From positions 5,634,001-5,698,000 of the forward strand of contig OW799233.1 in assembly GCA_941918925.1 (NCBI GenBank): DNA of 64,000 bases. The letters are read 5' to 3'. Position 1 is the stretch's first letter. Each line of letters begins with the position of its first letter. Origin of the DNA: Phyto melanocephala. Its lineage: Eukaryota; Arthropoda; Insecta; Diptera; Rhinophoridae. The notes beneath the pieces are model-generated. The model did not search any database, was not told the DNA's origin, and saw only the letters and a program-made list of their open reading frames with translations. Below, piece after piece: positions 1 through 12,759 of this stretch. Position numbers and translations under genes: made by a program.

Positions 1-1650
1 TTTATTTTACTGAAAATTTCCGCTTTAATTATATGTTGCCTTTATTAAGGACAATGCAATATAAACTTTATAATTTCATACATTTAACTTAAATAAATAC
101 TTTTTAAATTTAATTATAAAATAATTTCAGGGTAGTCATGACAAATCACCTGAAAATTTCAATACACCCCCGCCTTATATACAACCTTAAATGCATAACA
201 ATTTTTCTAATTTCCATATCTTATAACAATTCTTTTTATGTATGTCTTACTAGCAGCAACAAATTAAATAAAAACGATGGAGAGAAAAAATGAAACAAAA
301 AGTGAACAAAAACTGAACAAATGGGACAATATATAATGAAATAAAAAAAATAAAAAAACAGGGTCACGCTTTCACAAGTGCTGTAAATTATAACAGCCTC
401 TAGCATACAATTGTATAGTAATAAAGCCGCCTGGAGGAAGTAAAGGTTCTAACTATTGCATCTGGGTTTCAGTGTCATTTGTATTTTTCTTTGTTTTTTT
501 TTTCTTGGTGCTTAGCACAATCATAAGAATATAACAACAGACTTTGGGAGAAAACGGAACGCAAAAAAGAAAAACTCAAGATAGCGGGTGTTATATTGTA
601 CAGCCTAATGGTGGTTAATGGAGAGTGGCATTATTTTTTTTTTTTTTGCACTAACAAATCTTTAGTTTAAAAAAATATATTATTAAAGAAGCAAATAAAT
701 AACTCACAGACTCGCTTTACAAAAGCCAATGGTGCTGGAAATCTTTATAGCAAATTGAAACTCTCACAAAATGAATACAGAATTTTAAACTGATTTTTTA
801 ATATAAAGTCTTGTTTGGTTAAGAAACTTTATGAAAAAAAAAGAAATGCTTAGAATACCTACAACGAAGTATTTGCAACTGTAGATATTAAAAGCGAAAT
901 GTATTTCTAGTCAAATATTATCGAAATTTGTAGTTTAAATCATTGGCCAACATATTAGTATGATAAATAGGCTATTATCTCTCCTAACTCTTCACACCAT
1001 TTTGAGCAGCTTTAAGGATTAAATAAAAATAAATAAAAACCTTTTTGCACGAATGTAAAACAATCAAATGAGTTTTCATATATCCTTAATATTCAGTAGA
1101 AATAGATTAATAGACTTATCTCACGCTAATATCTTAAAAGCTTTTGTTAATGGTTATCAATCCAAAGAGCATAAACGAAAAACGGTGGTGATTATTGTTC
1201 CATAAGCCAAAAGCCATGCCAAGTTAACTAATACTTTTAATAAAATATATAAAAAAAACAAATAACAGTTCTATTTTCGGAAGTGTGGAATCTGATAATA
1301 CCCTTCACCATCATGTTCATAAGTATAATGAAATTTCGTATTATACGCCAATTTTTTTAACATTTTCAATGCCAGCTTTAGTATTGAGTTCTATTATTAT
1401 TATTTTTTTATTGAGTTTAATGTAGTCTAGTAGTCAATCCCTTTGGATTTTACAGTTTTTATATAATTTATTCTATTTTTCTAGTCAGGCCGTTTCATTT
1501 AGTACCAATGTTGTGGGGGTTAAATTCGAAAAAGACGTCACTACACTATTTGACACATACATACATACACATACGCAATTTGATGTATGACGCAATCTGG
1601 GATTTTTACTTTTTAAAAATCGACTGTATTTTACTTGTCAATCCCTTTTA
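1..1650. other. AT-rich non-coding tract
   Basis: No gene, RNA or repeat family is recognised here. The tract is AT-rich with many short A and T runs. The one open frame over 60 codons (1508-1708) runs into the start of the next repeat and has no family resemblance, so it is not called. Confidence 0.6.
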
Positions 1651-2412
1651 TTATACCCTTCACCTGTGGTGCACAAGGGTATATATAGCTTTGTCATTCC
1701 GTTTGTAATTTCTACAATTTTCATTTCCGACCCCTTAAAAGCTTATGAATAGAGGAATCGATTAAGCCCTGACCGTCTGTCCGTCTGCCCGTCTGTCCGT
1801 GTGTTGGTTGAAATCAACTTTTAGAAGCAACTATATGTTCCTCAGATCTGTATATGGTATCAAACTCTAGGAAATATTCAGGAATGAATAGCTATTGAAA
1901 TTCAGCACAATCGCCCCATAACTTTCTGAGATATGAGCAAAAAACCACGACCACCTCGTTTTTTTACACAATTACAACAACAACATACTTATATACATAC
2001 ATGCAAAAAACATGCCAAAAAAAAAAAATTACAAAAAAAATATATATTAAAAATAAAAAAAATAAAATAAAAAAAAATAATAAAAAAAATTACAAAAAAA
2101 AATTAAAAAAAAAATTTAAAAAAAAAAATGTTAAAAAATTTTTTAAATATTTTTGTAAAAAAAATTTTTAAAAAAATTTTAAAAAAAATATGAAAAAAAA
2201 ATAATAAAATATAAATAATATCTTAAATAAAATAAGATAAAATTTTTTTGGCTCAGCTGGGATTCGATGCCACATTTAGTCTAACCAGTATATACATATG
2301 TACGTATTTTATATGAGATGAATGGTGATACAAACAATTGTTATTGCATGACTACACGTTGTGAAGGGTATATAAGATTCGGCACGGCCGAATATAGCAC
2401 TGTTATTTGTTT
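1651..2412 (+). mobile_element. DINE-1/mini-me-like element, copy A1
   Basis: Non-autonomous element of about 760 bp with no coding capacity. It opens with TTATACCCTTCACC and a TTTGTCATTCCG block, then a (GTCY) tract of six units from 1775, a long poly-A/T central segment (about 2010-2250), and a 3' hairpin with stem ATTCGGC/GCCGAAT near 2377-2394 before TATAGCACTGTTA. The same layout recurs at 8.1, 20.7 and 34.7 kb, which defines the family. Microsatellite core plus terminal hairpin is the published character of DINE-1/mini-me (Helentron-type) repeats of Diptera; that assignment is by pattern only. Its central cassette reads in the forward orientation (block GGCTCAGCTGGGATTCG downstream of the A/T tract). 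Confidence 0.85.
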
Positions 2413-2737
2413 GATACTCATGTTGACCTTCCCGGTGGTAAAGAAAGCGAAAAAAACGGATTTTCGTTTGTAAAGTTTAGGAAAAACATCCCAGCACTTA
2501 TTTTTGGTTTTTTCGAAATTAAGTGTCTTTTGCCTGCTTAAAAATTATTTAATAATTTTTAAAATCTTATATATTTTAAATAAAAGTATAAGATATCAAA
2601 AAAATTATTTTTGCCTATAACTTTAGCCATTATAAACCGATTTGTCCAAACTTTTTTACGAAAATCTCCAGAGCCATAATATATTTATAAAAAGTCACAA
2701 GTATGTCTAAAAAAAATATCCGAGACCCGAAAAATTA

Positions 2738-3075
2738 AAATTTTAGTGGTAAAAATAACAGAGGCAGTTGTGTGTTTTGCTCATATCTCAGAAATTTATG
2801 AGGCGATTATGCTGATTTTCTATATCGATCTGCGCCCAAATATTTCTGATATTTTTGTGCCACGCAAGTGCGTTATCAATGTCGGGGAGTTCAAAAAACT
2901 GATTTCAAGCCACACACGGACAGACAGTCAGACGGAGATTGTTCAATAAACTCTCTTATTCATAAGCTTTCAGAAAATATATGCATAATTAATGGGGTTG
3001 GAAACGAACATTGTAGATATTTCACATAGAATGATAAACCTATATATACCACCTTTACACTCTTTGTATAATGTA
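2738..3075 (-). mobile_element. Diverged DINE-like fragment
   Basis: Reverse-oriented 5' part of the family seen at 1651-2412. The complement of the 'ATATGAGCAAAA', (GTCY)-derived, 'AAGCTTATGAATA' and 'TTTGTCATTC' blocks occurs in the expected reversed order, with many substitutions. The 3' hairpin is absent, so this is a truncated old copy. A 67-codon open frame inside it (2746-2949) is spurious. Confidence 0.7.
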
Positions 3076-3328
3076 GAGAAAGAATCATAATTTTTTATTT
3101 CAATTTAAGTAATGAAGTTTCATAAAACTTTTGATGAAGCTTAGCAAGTAAAAAAAAAACTTTAATAAATACCTTGTCTGTGGTGATAGCAAGGGTATCG
3201 GTTTTAGAATCAAAATATAGTACACTATAAAACAATATCCGTTATGGTAACGCAGAAATGTCTGCAACAATGTTCCCTTAATTTCATATAAATAATCGGC
3301 GAACTACCAACTTGATTTCCAAATTTTA

Positions 3329-3386
3329 AAAACTATTCACTCTCTAAAAATTATTCACTCTCTAAAAATTATTCACTCTCTAAAAA
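3329..3386. repeat. Short tandem repeat, 18-bp unit x3
   Basis: Three adjacent copies of a unit reading ATTCACTCTCTAAAAA with a two-base linker. The copies are almost identical, which suggests a recent local duplication. No function is evident. Confidence 0.85.
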
Positions 3387-3404
3387 CTTCAATATGTACT
3401 ATGA

Positions 3405-3690
3405 GCACGGACAGTACCTCCATTCTACTAGAACCACATCTCAGATCTGTTTGCAAGAGCAGAATGTAAAAAATTTTATATTGTTAACTGATAGCGTTCT
3501 CCCTTTATGGCTACAACTCTTCTATCTTAGATAAAATTAAGTCCAAAGATATTTTCAGATGTTATGCCACTTCACACAATACAGTTGAGTTCAAAAGGCG
3601 TTCAGAAATCGCTCTTAGATTTTCGGAACCCAAAAACCTACCAATTTTGTTTTAAACAAAGCCAATGAAAATGAGCTTCGTAAATTATAA
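3405..3690 (-). pseudogene. Mariner-type transposase fragment
   Basis: Read on the minus strand, the segment gives EAHFHW, then IKGERYQ and EMWF in the order and spacing of the region between the first and second catalytic aspartates of mariner transposases. Stops and frame changes interrupt it. The DNA aligns with the better-preserved copy at about 24.68-24.90 kb, sharing for instance a CTTTATGGCTACA-like block, so both come from one family. No TIRs were found. It cannot encode active protein. Confidence 0.65.
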
Positions 3691-6388
3691 TAAATTTGTC
3701 AAAAAATTGATTTCATTTCTGGCCAACTGTTGAAATTTAACTGCAAAATTAAGACGTTGCCGATTACACTGCTCAGCATCAAAATCCTCCACTAAATAAA
3801 ACTATGTGGACTATATGGATTTTGATGCGTTGTCGGTTTTTTTTCCATCAGATCGGGATTTTTTATGGGCGTGGCAAATTTTGTCCCCTAAATTAGCCAG
3901 GTACAGAGACATATTTCATTCTAACTCGAGAACCACTCATCCGATTTTCAAAAATAAAACACTAGAAGATATATAGCAAAATTGTATTTATTTAAATTGA
4001 ATCCAATTTTTTTCTCTATCTCTTATCGTTTTGGAATTATTCAGAAGTAAATGGAGAAAAAATTGTTTCCTTCAAAATTCGTAATATTTTTCAATTTAAA
4101 AATAGAATTAAAAAAATGTAAAGCAAATATTCAACATTTTGCGCTTCTTTCTAAGAGCCACTTATCTTAAAAATAAAAAAAGCCATAAACCATATAAATC
4201 GGTTAAAAAATGTAGATTTGATTGTCAATTTACCGCAGGTACCCAATACCGACCAAATATGTGTAATGCAGCAAACAACGTCAGAGTGGACGCACTAAAG
4301 TACCTTGTAGCAACAATGAATGGCAATCATTTACTTCTATCAAAAAAAAAAATTCGGCACAGCCGCAAGCAGAGCTTCTATATACTCATTTTTAAATTGA
4401 GGCTCAATTTTTTTTCTAGTGAATCTCTTTTATGTAGACAATTATTAGAAAATCACTTCTTAAATTAATAATCTTCAAGGATCCTCTTCACTACTTTTTT
4501 CCATTCCTAATTTCTTACTTAAATAAATAGTTTCTTCCAGGGAAGTTTATTTTTTTTAAATAAAAATTTTATTGATTTTTAAATTATTCTTAGAAGTTTT
4601 TCCAAATACAATTAAAGTTTTTTCAAAATTCTCTTTTGTCTTGCCTTCAATTAACAACGCTTATTTTTCAATCTAATATTCATATAGTTTGTAAATTTAT
4701 TACCAATTATTTTTGTATGCAAGCAAACTCTTCAAATATATTATTTTTTTGTCTCTCTTGATATGCACTTAAAAATAAATAACAAGTGTTTCGTGTTATA
4801 TATATTTTGTTCGTGTTATACAAAGTCTTTGTGATATTTATCCTTAAATATTTTACAAAGCTCATCATGACTGCAACCAGACCGCACTCAAGTGTACACT
4901 TAAACCTTTACAAAATTGTACCCACCTTCATACCCGCTGTAAAACACAAACACACATAACCATACTTTAAGAGTTTACAAATTTTTGCGCTATTATAGTA
5001 ATATCAACACACACACACACACCCTTAGAATTTAGTAATGCAATGTAAGCCACAAAACGTATGCACGAATAAACTACCGAGGGTTAATTTCCGTTTTGTC
5101 ATTTTGTTTTATTTCACTACTACCGCTCGTTCTGCCACATAAACCAACGGCACAACAGTTGATGCATTTTTGGAGTTTGTTGTAGCTGTTGCTGGTCATG
5201 TTCATGTTGTAGTTGTTGTATTTAGTATTTTATTCATTGCTCTCAGTGTTTTTCCGCTTTTTTACTACTAGAGGGCATTCAATGCTGCCTACTTTTACTA
5301 CATTTTTCTACTTCCTACTTGTAACACACCGAAATAAAAATTATAACTTTGCTTTGAATGTTTTTTATTTCATTTTGTTTGTTGTTTGCTGTTTTAAAAG
5401 AATTATTATTTAATTATATTTCATATAGTTCGCTCAAAAAGTGTTAATCTAAATGAAAATAGTCCGCAATGAAAAAGGCATAAAGACATTCTTCCCCTTA
5501 AACTACACTGTGATGAAGAGTTTAATAATTTCTGATCACAGTATGATTATGATAAGCAGATACATATTTTTTATTGAATACTTTCTTAGTTTCATTAAAA
5601 TATGTTTCTTATTTAAATTCACTTTTTCCTCAGTGTATAAAAGCGATTTACCAGCTTTATTTGGAGCTATAGATTTAATAAAAAAAAACAGTTTCAAGTG
5701 AGTAATAGCTTGTACTTTTATAAAAGTGCTAATGGTAAAAGGGATTTCTTTTCTATTTTCCTACCCTACTGAGCTTTTAGTTTTTGGTACTTGCATTGTT
5801 GTTTTCATTTTTTTTTTTTCGGTTCTCGTAGTAATTTTCAAATAATCTAGAAGGATATTTCCTTTTTTTGTTCTTTGCAACACCCCCCACAGAATAAAAG
5901 CAGGAAATGTAAACGACTTGCAATCACACAAGTAATAAAACAATTGCAATTTTATTGCATTGAATAAAATTCATGTGTGTAAGAGTCAGCACTTCATAAG
6001 CACCACGTAGCAGTAGCATAAAATACATTTAAAAAAAACACTCCACACACAAAATGAAAAAATGAAAATTAGAAGAAAAAAAATGAAAAGGAAAATAATG
6101 TTCATTGACGAGACTTAGCAAATGAAAACCATTAAAATAAGTAGCACGATTGAGTGAGTTAGTGAAATAAATGAATAGAGTAATGAATGAGCGTTTGACT
6201 AAGTGCCTGAATCGGTGTATAAATTACTATTTTGTATACTTTTTAAAGTAGATATTAAGGCAGCTAAGTATACACAACCTTTTTACATTGTAGTTACCTA
6301 AGTTAATGGGAATATTTTAAAATCTACAGAGTGTAGAAAACCATGATGTTACTTATTGGTTATATAGAATTTTGCTATATTTTTAAAT
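3691..6388. other. AT-rich tract with no recognised gene
   Basis: Several open frames of 60-110 codons lie here (such as 4139-4468, 5213-5413, 5453-5701), but they are low-complexity, Lys/Phe/Ile-rich and match no family I know. Around 3850-3900 a TGGGCGTGGC block resembles spacer sequence of DINE-type repeats elsewhere in the window. A short CA microsatellite lies near 5010. Confidence 0.5.
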
Positions 6389-7202
6389 ATGTTCAAACTC
6401 ATGAATTATATAAAAGAAAGTGATAAAAAAGTGTTCTCTGTTATAGAAAGCAAAATTGAGAATATTAAAGATAATATAAAAGCAACTGAAAAAATGAAAA
6501 ATTTGGAATCAAACAGTACTGAAGTTGAACATGTGAGAAAAAAAGTGACAGAACTTAACGGAAAATATTAAAACAGGAAAATATTATTGTAGCAGGTAGT
6601 AAACGCATCGCTGGTGTACATTATAATGAAAATAAACATTTTCATAGCATCATACAAAATAAATATATGTGGCAGTATAAAAATTAATATGCCACAATTG
6701 GAAAATATACGTAGAATAAGTACGATTTATAGAAGCAGTAAACCTAATAGTCCTACGAATAAAACAATAATAGTTGCAAAGTTACGTTCTTCGTTTGATG
6801 AAAATGTTCTCTAAAATTCTACTGTCAAATATCGCCGTGTTCAGGGTACACTTATACAAGGTGGCGGTGCCAGCCCAGCTGACTATTTTTTTGTGTTCTA
6901 GAGAATGTCAAACTACATATTTAAAAAAATTATTTCAACTTCGGAAATTGTCAAACTCCATACATAAAAAAAGAGAGACAAAAATTTCTCTCCTTTACGC
7001 TATCACCTTATGTAATTACACCATGGCCGTGTTTATAAAACTAATTTATGTTTATGTCAAGCCGGCTTTGAAAAATTGTGAACCCTTTTATATTAGTGAG
7101 AACTTGACATCTCACAACCACAAAATATTTATACAAACACTATTAAGTAGACCAAAAAATATATTAAAAAATAAGTCAGCATTTACCTTGAATTGTCTAT
7201 GA
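6389..7202 (+). pseudogene. Probable LINE ORF1 relic
   Basis: Three consecutive open pieces (6389-6571, 6614-6814, 6774-7202) shift frame relative to one another. The first is a charged, coiled-coil-like stretch. The second contains IIVAKLRSSFDENVL. The third ends with FYISENLTS followed by a basic helix, a pattern seen near the C-terminus of ORF1 nucleic-acid-binding proteins of CR1/Jockey-like LINEs. The endonuclease-like region follows on the same strand at 7.6 kb, which fits ORF1-ORF2 order. It is broken by frameshifts and stops. Assignment rests on context plus weak motifs; it could be an unrelated relic. Confidence 0.45.
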
Positions 7203-7569
7203 GAAAGGGTTTGATGTAGACGATCCTGTCTTAATAGAATTTCCTAAATTCCTGAAGTTCCGGCTTTAACTTAAGTTGCGTTTGGATATTTGGGATTTAT
7301 TTTTAAAAAGTGTTTAATCAACTTTTCTTTTCAATTATGAAATTGCTTAAAATCTTTCTATCTTATTTAACTTAATTATTTACTTCGGTCGAAAGTTTTT
7401 CAAAAAAAAAAATCATATCTTTTATATAACTTTATTATATTATTGCTGTCAAATATCAAATATGTCTATATTTTCTATTACATTTTACATCAGAATGGGT
7501 AAATATATTATGTTTTAATGAATCTTATTGCGTTGCGTTGTTCTATTTATTGAACAAACTTGTCATTTA

Positions 7570-7965
7570 ATCATGTTGGTTCTAGAGATGGTAACTATAA
7601 CATGATTCATATCTTATCTAAGCTGCATTATGGCTTTTATGTCTGTCATAATAATGTCCAAGGTCTTTAGATGATTTTCGATTCCTATTTGAAAGTTCCA
7701 GTATTGCTGCAATATATGTTACAGAAATGTGGTTTATACCAGAAATAAATTACAGTATAAATACTAGATAGATGGTTATCGAATCGTAGGATCTAATAGG
7801 CAAGTAAGTGTAAAGGAGTAGCAATTTACATTAAAAATAATATCACATGTAAATTTTCTCGTTCACATAATGAACCCGGTGATGTTGAACTCATTTTTGT
7901 TGATATTAATTATCATAGTTAAAAAATGCTGCTTGGTTGTGTTAATAGACCAGATAGAAATTGGA
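7570..7965 (+). pseudogene. LINE ORF2 endonuclease-domain fragment
   Basis: The plus strand gives VTEMWFIPEINYSI, then GVAIYIKNNI, then a stretch ending MLLGCVNRPDRN after one stop codon. These correspond to the SETW, GGVAIY and YRP blocks of the AP-endonuclease domain at the N-terminus of ORF2 in CR1/Jockey-like non-LTR retrotransposons. At least two frame changes and two stops are present, and the reverse transcriptase that should follow is missing, so the copy is truncated about 400 bp into ORF2. Confidence 0.7.
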
Positions 7966-7974
7966 CACATTTAT

Positions 7975-8115
7975 TGAAAAAAAGGACCGCCCTTATAACT
8001 AAGAGGTATGAAAAACATTCTTTAGACCTACTGGTTGAATATCCACACAAAATTTCATAACAATCGGTTCAGCCATTTCGGAAAAGCATTGTTACAAACA
8101 CTGTGATACGAGAAT
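7975..8115 (+). repeat. Retroposon 3'-tail-like segment
   Basis: The block around 8045-8110 (ACAAAATTTCATAACAATCG, then GTTCAGCCATTTCGG, then ACGAGAATTTTAT) resembles the 3' untranslated ends of RTE-type LINEs and related insect repeats. It sits exactly between the broken LINE endonuclease and the next DINE copy. I cannot tell whether it belongs to the upstream LINE or to a separate insertion. Confidence 0.45.
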
Positions 8116-8873
8116 TTTATAACCTTCACCTGTGGTGCACAAGGGTATATATAGCTTTGTCATTCCGTTTGTAATTTCTACAATTTTCATTTCCGACCCC
8201 ATAAAGTGTATATTTTCTGAAAGCTTATGAATAGAGGAGTCGATTAAGCCCTGACCGTCTGTCCGTCTGTCCGTCTGTCCGTCTGTCCGTCTGCCCGTCT
8301 GTCCGTGTGTTGGTTGAAATCAACTTTTAGAAGCAACTATATGTTCCTCAGATCTGTATATGGTATCAATCTCTTGGAAATATCCAGGAATGAATCGCTA
8401 TTGAAATTCAGCACAATCGCCCCATAACTTTCTGAGATATGAGCAAAAAACCACGACCACCTCGCTTTTTTTCACAATTACAACAACAACATACATACAC
8501 ACATACATGTAAAAAACATACCAAACAAAAAAAAATACAAAAAAAAAAAATATTAAAAATAAGAAAAAAATCATAAAAAAAACTACAAAAAAAATGTTAA
8601 AAAAATTTTAAAAAAAATTTAAAAAAATTTTTTAAAAATTTTTCTAAAAAAATTTAAAAAAAATATAAAAATAAATAATAAAATATAAATAATATATTAA
8701 ATAAAATAAAATAAAATTTTTTTGGCTCAGCTGGGATTCGATGCCACATTTATTCTAACGGGTACGTATGCACGTACTTGATATGGGATGAACAACAATT
8801 GTTATTGCATGACTACACGTTGTGAAGGGTATATAAGATTCGGCACGGCCGAATATAGCACTGTTACTTGTTT
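8116..8873 (+). mobile_element. DINE-1/mini-me-like element, copy A2
   Basis: Close relative of the copy at 1651-2412. Same 5' block (slightly decayed first bases), (GTCY) tract expanded to twelve units from 8257, central A/T tract, GGCTCAGCTGGGATTCG block at about 8725, and 3' hairpin at about 8838-8855. Central cassette in forward orientation. No coding capacity. Confidence 0.87.
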
Positions 8874-9399
8874 ATATTAGAGATATTAATTGTAAGACCC
8901 TTTAGTTTCTATATTTAGAATAAATATAAGCTCACCCATTATTGTACTTTAATTTATACAGGCTATTTTTTTAAGTTTAGGTGTGTGTGTGTGTATATGT
9001 ACATACGCAAGCTAGTTTTCATGTGCATATATTGAATACAATGTAATGGTCATAAATCAAAATCCATCGAGTGGAACACAAACCACCATTACGTCCTAAG
9101 ATTCAGTGCTTTTGTGTTCATGTATGTACTTAGTATTTTTATTAATATTACACGTATAGAGAAAACAACGCTCTTCCTTAAAGGCATTTAGTTAAAAATT
9201 CAACTTTTTAGATTCAAAGAAAGACACACAACAACTTTATTGTTTGGTATTTAAAAATCTTTAAATTCTCTGTATAATGTGGCAATATTGTAAAATCGCA
9301 CAAACTACGGCATGAAAAAAAAATACAAAAACTGTCAATGTTGAGATTTGTTTGTCCTAATTATCATTCTAGTACTAACTTATCATCACTATCTTTTCT
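8874..9399. other. Non-coding tract
   Basis: No feature recognised apart from a short TG microsatellite near 8982-8995. Confidence 0.5.
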
Positions 9400-10110
9400 G
9401 TGAAATATTTAGATTTGAAAGTGAAATTAGCGATAATGGATAACATTGACGGCAACAGTCTAATTTGCCTCATTTTTAACGATATTTGGACTAATGATTT
9501 CACCAACCCATAAACCACACCATAGCGTTGTCTTTAATGGATATAATGATAGATATAGGTAATCTCCAGGTTGCTCATCAGCGCAAATATGGAAAAATTT
9601 CTTTTTAGCGTATCCATTGAACTGTGCCAGGACTGTGCTTGATCACTAAATAAAATTTTACGATAAAACACCTGATTTTTATTGAGTTTTTACAAAGCCC
9701 ATTTTCACAAACTAACACGTAAATTTAAGTCACCTATGTTCAATTCTTGCGAGGTTTGAAGTTTGCCATAAAGCCGATATCTTAACGTAAACTACACAAA
9801 GTTGTCGAATTCGAAAAGTCACGATTACCGATAAAAACGACGATTAATCGATTCACAATGGTCTGCACTTTCACATTTCCACACTTTCATCTAAAGCTGC
9901 TATATTCTCAACACTGCATGCTGAATTTAGTCTCATCCACTGATGTAAACTTCAATTTAAATTTGCAAATGGTGCCGGTAAAAGTGGATTCATTATATTG
10001 TCTTGGCGCACCATAAGCCCCACGAATCGCACGAAAAACATTTCTCATAAAACGATGAGCAATTTGAAGTTGCTGTTATAGCGTGAGTCTCTCTATTAGA
10101 CTTGCCAAAC
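9400..10110 (-). pseudogene. Mariner-type transposase pseudogene, nearly full span
   Basis: On the minus strand the N-terminal helix-turn-helix region is readable (QLQIAHRFMRNVFRAIRGAY), followed by a degraded middle, then FSDQAQSW (first catalytic Asp block) and LWCGLWVGEIISP, then VAVNVIHYR. This is the domain order of the fly mariners elsewhere in this window. Several frame changes and stops are visible. The part with the second and third aspartates is missing at the low-coordinate end. The element is old and inactive. Confidence 0.75.
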
Positions 10111-12759
10111 GATACTGAACAAAAATGAAAAAGCAGTTTAATATTAGTCATGCGTGATCTATCAAAAAATGCCTGTTGAAAATAAAACCTGATCGTTATC
10201 TATGTAGGATATCACTACCATATTCGGTACCTTTTCGCCATACTTTGCTCAAAAGTGGACTGAAGGCAATCGATTGGATTCCATAACCCGTCAAAAAACT
10301 AATTTTAAGCCGAATAAATTCTAGAACCTTTACTGCACTCCTGCAAAGAGGCTTTTTGAAAACCACGCGAGCCTCTCTACAAGTTGTTCCCTTAAAACAC
10401 CTTTTCAGGTTTATAAAATTTACACAATTGCACAACTTTTTACACACATTAACATGGCATCAAAAATAATTCTGAATTCTAGGCAACGAAAAATTGTCGC
10501 AGATCACCATTCTACAAATTTTTCGACCGCTTCATCTCTGCTGTGTCTACTTAGTCCACATCTGTGTCACTTTATTCATAAGTGCATAACTTTTAAGCTG
10601 TTAAGTACACTCAAGTTCTCAAGAATAAATTTATTTGTCGGCAGTTATTTTATTATTTTTTTTTTTTTTCATTTCTTGGTTTATTTTAGGTTTTTTAATA
10701 CAAAATTTTTTTCGAAATATTTTTAAATTCTTAAATAATTGTCAAACAGCTTTCGCACTTCATTTACACTAGTAATTTATTACGAAAAGTAAAACAACTA
10801 CAACTAGTATTATACCAATGTATGATACCAATTCACCAGAGAAACCCAAACTCAAATATATTGTTGAACAGCTCATTTAAAGAAATTCTTGGTAATATTA
10901 AATAAATTTAATAAAAACACAGTATAAAACATTATGCTGCCGAACTCCGTTACCAGTTGCATAAGTAATTTATGTTTAATTTGTACGATGAAAGTAAATT
11001 TAACAAAATATTTTATAATTGTTTTTTGTGTTTTCATCTTGCTATCACTCTCATTATATTGCAATACACACAAAGTTTTGCAATTTCTATTTCTTCCCCA
11101 GTATATGTGATATTTTTTATTGCGTTGAATTGTTGGTTTTTTGAACAAGCGAGTAAACATTAGTGGACTTAAGAAGTATACGTAAGCCAATTTACTGAGT
11201 TGAATAAATTTAAAGAATTTTAATAATTTTCCGTTTACAAAAAACCGCAATTGTAAGTGTATTTATTTAACATGTATTCTCGTTTACTTGAACAAAGCCA
11301 GTCTCTGAACAGCACAAGCCATGGTCATATACTAACATGCATAATTTTCTGTAAGAAAAGAGACGAAAAAATCATATGTAAGTATCACAACAATACAAAA
11401 AAAAAGATACTTGAAAACTAAAGCTTAGCGGTCAAACTTCAAGGAATCTAAACACGTACACACACATTCATTCACTAATGCAAACAATACATTAATCATA
11501 CCACATTCAATGATGGCTGGCAAAAGATAAAAAATAAAATAAATCAATTTGAAGTGAAGAATTCACAACCATAAAATAAAATAAACCAAGAACACAAAAA
11601 ATAAAAAGAAAATCAAACATATAAAAGAAGGAAAACCAAAAGGCAATATTTACAAGATTTGGTTGCATAATGAACTCAATACACTAATCCACACTAACAG
11701 TGTGTTACCATTGAGTAGACAGAGACACTTTCATACACAGCGTGTTGCCTACTTGTTACTACCAACAAGAAACGGAAGCATTCACCCTAATAAAAGCGAT
11801 CAAACTTCAGCTTGTGTTCTTTTGCCAAATGAGAACAAAAACAAACAAAAAAGAAAAGAAAACAAAAAAAATGATGTAAAGAAAAATTACATGGATTTTT
11901 ATTAAAACATAAAGAATATAAATCTATGGTTTTATTATTGTATTTAAGCCTAATAAGCTGCGGCACTTTTGTGTCTCTTCTCTTCTCATCACTTTATCAT
12001 CTTCTGTTATCGTTTATGTTGAGCTTGTGTTTGTGTGACATGGATTTAGGCCAGGTTATTACAAAAATCTCACCTTAATCATACAGTGTTCGCGATAAAA
12101 GAACAAACACGTGTGCAGGCGTACGTGTACATGTAAGTGTTTTCATTTTATAAAACAAAAAAAAAACTTATTTTTACAATTGTTCTTGCCACTGTCAACA
12201 AAAGTATAAGTCGTTTCTATATTTTATTATGCTTCAGTTTTTATTGTTTTTTTAAGCTTAAATTTCATGTTGATTTTTTTAACGTTGCGAAAGTGAATGA
12301 AAGTATTTGAGGTGCTGTTTAGAAATGTGTTGTTAGTAGGTTATTTCACATCTCATATTTAACAAAATATAATAATAATAATTTAAACTGAAATGCCAAG
12401 GAATTTAAAGCTGTAGTTTAAAGCACAGTGATTTAAAGACGAATTTGTGTAGAAAAACAGGTTAAGAGAAAAAAAATTAATAAGACATTCCAAAAAAAAA
12501 AATAAATTATTTTAAGTGCATCCATCTTTACGTTATTACAATGGTTTGAAAGGGAGAAAATTAAAAACACTCTATGCGTAAGACTTTAAATAATAAGTAT
12601 ATTATAATTGACTTTGAAAATTGTATGCGGGAACTAATAATATAAATTTAATGCCTCTTGTAAGCTAATTGGTTTCCACTTGACTTTGGTAACTAAATCT
12701 GTATATTAATTCAGGTCTAAGGAAGTTTATATGATTTTTAAAATCTTAAATTAACCCAA
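10111..12759. other. AT-rich tract with no recognised gene
   Basis: Open frames at 10196-10447 (minus), 10454-10726, 10873-11250 (minus) and 11663-11905 are low-complexity and show no domain. I see no repeat family and no RNA gene. Confidence 0.5.

Noticed and set aside
1297..1345. AATACCCTTCACCATCATG resembling a DINE 5' end
   Set aside because: Only the first dozen bases fit; none of the downstream blocks follow.
4139..4468. 109-codon open frame
   Set aside because: Lys/Ser/Phe-rich, no domain, no splice or promoter context, and open frames of this length occur by chance in AT-rich DNA of this size.
10454..11250. Open frames on both strands, up to 125 codons
   Set aside because: Overlapping, hydrophobic and A/T-run driven, with no recognisable domain.
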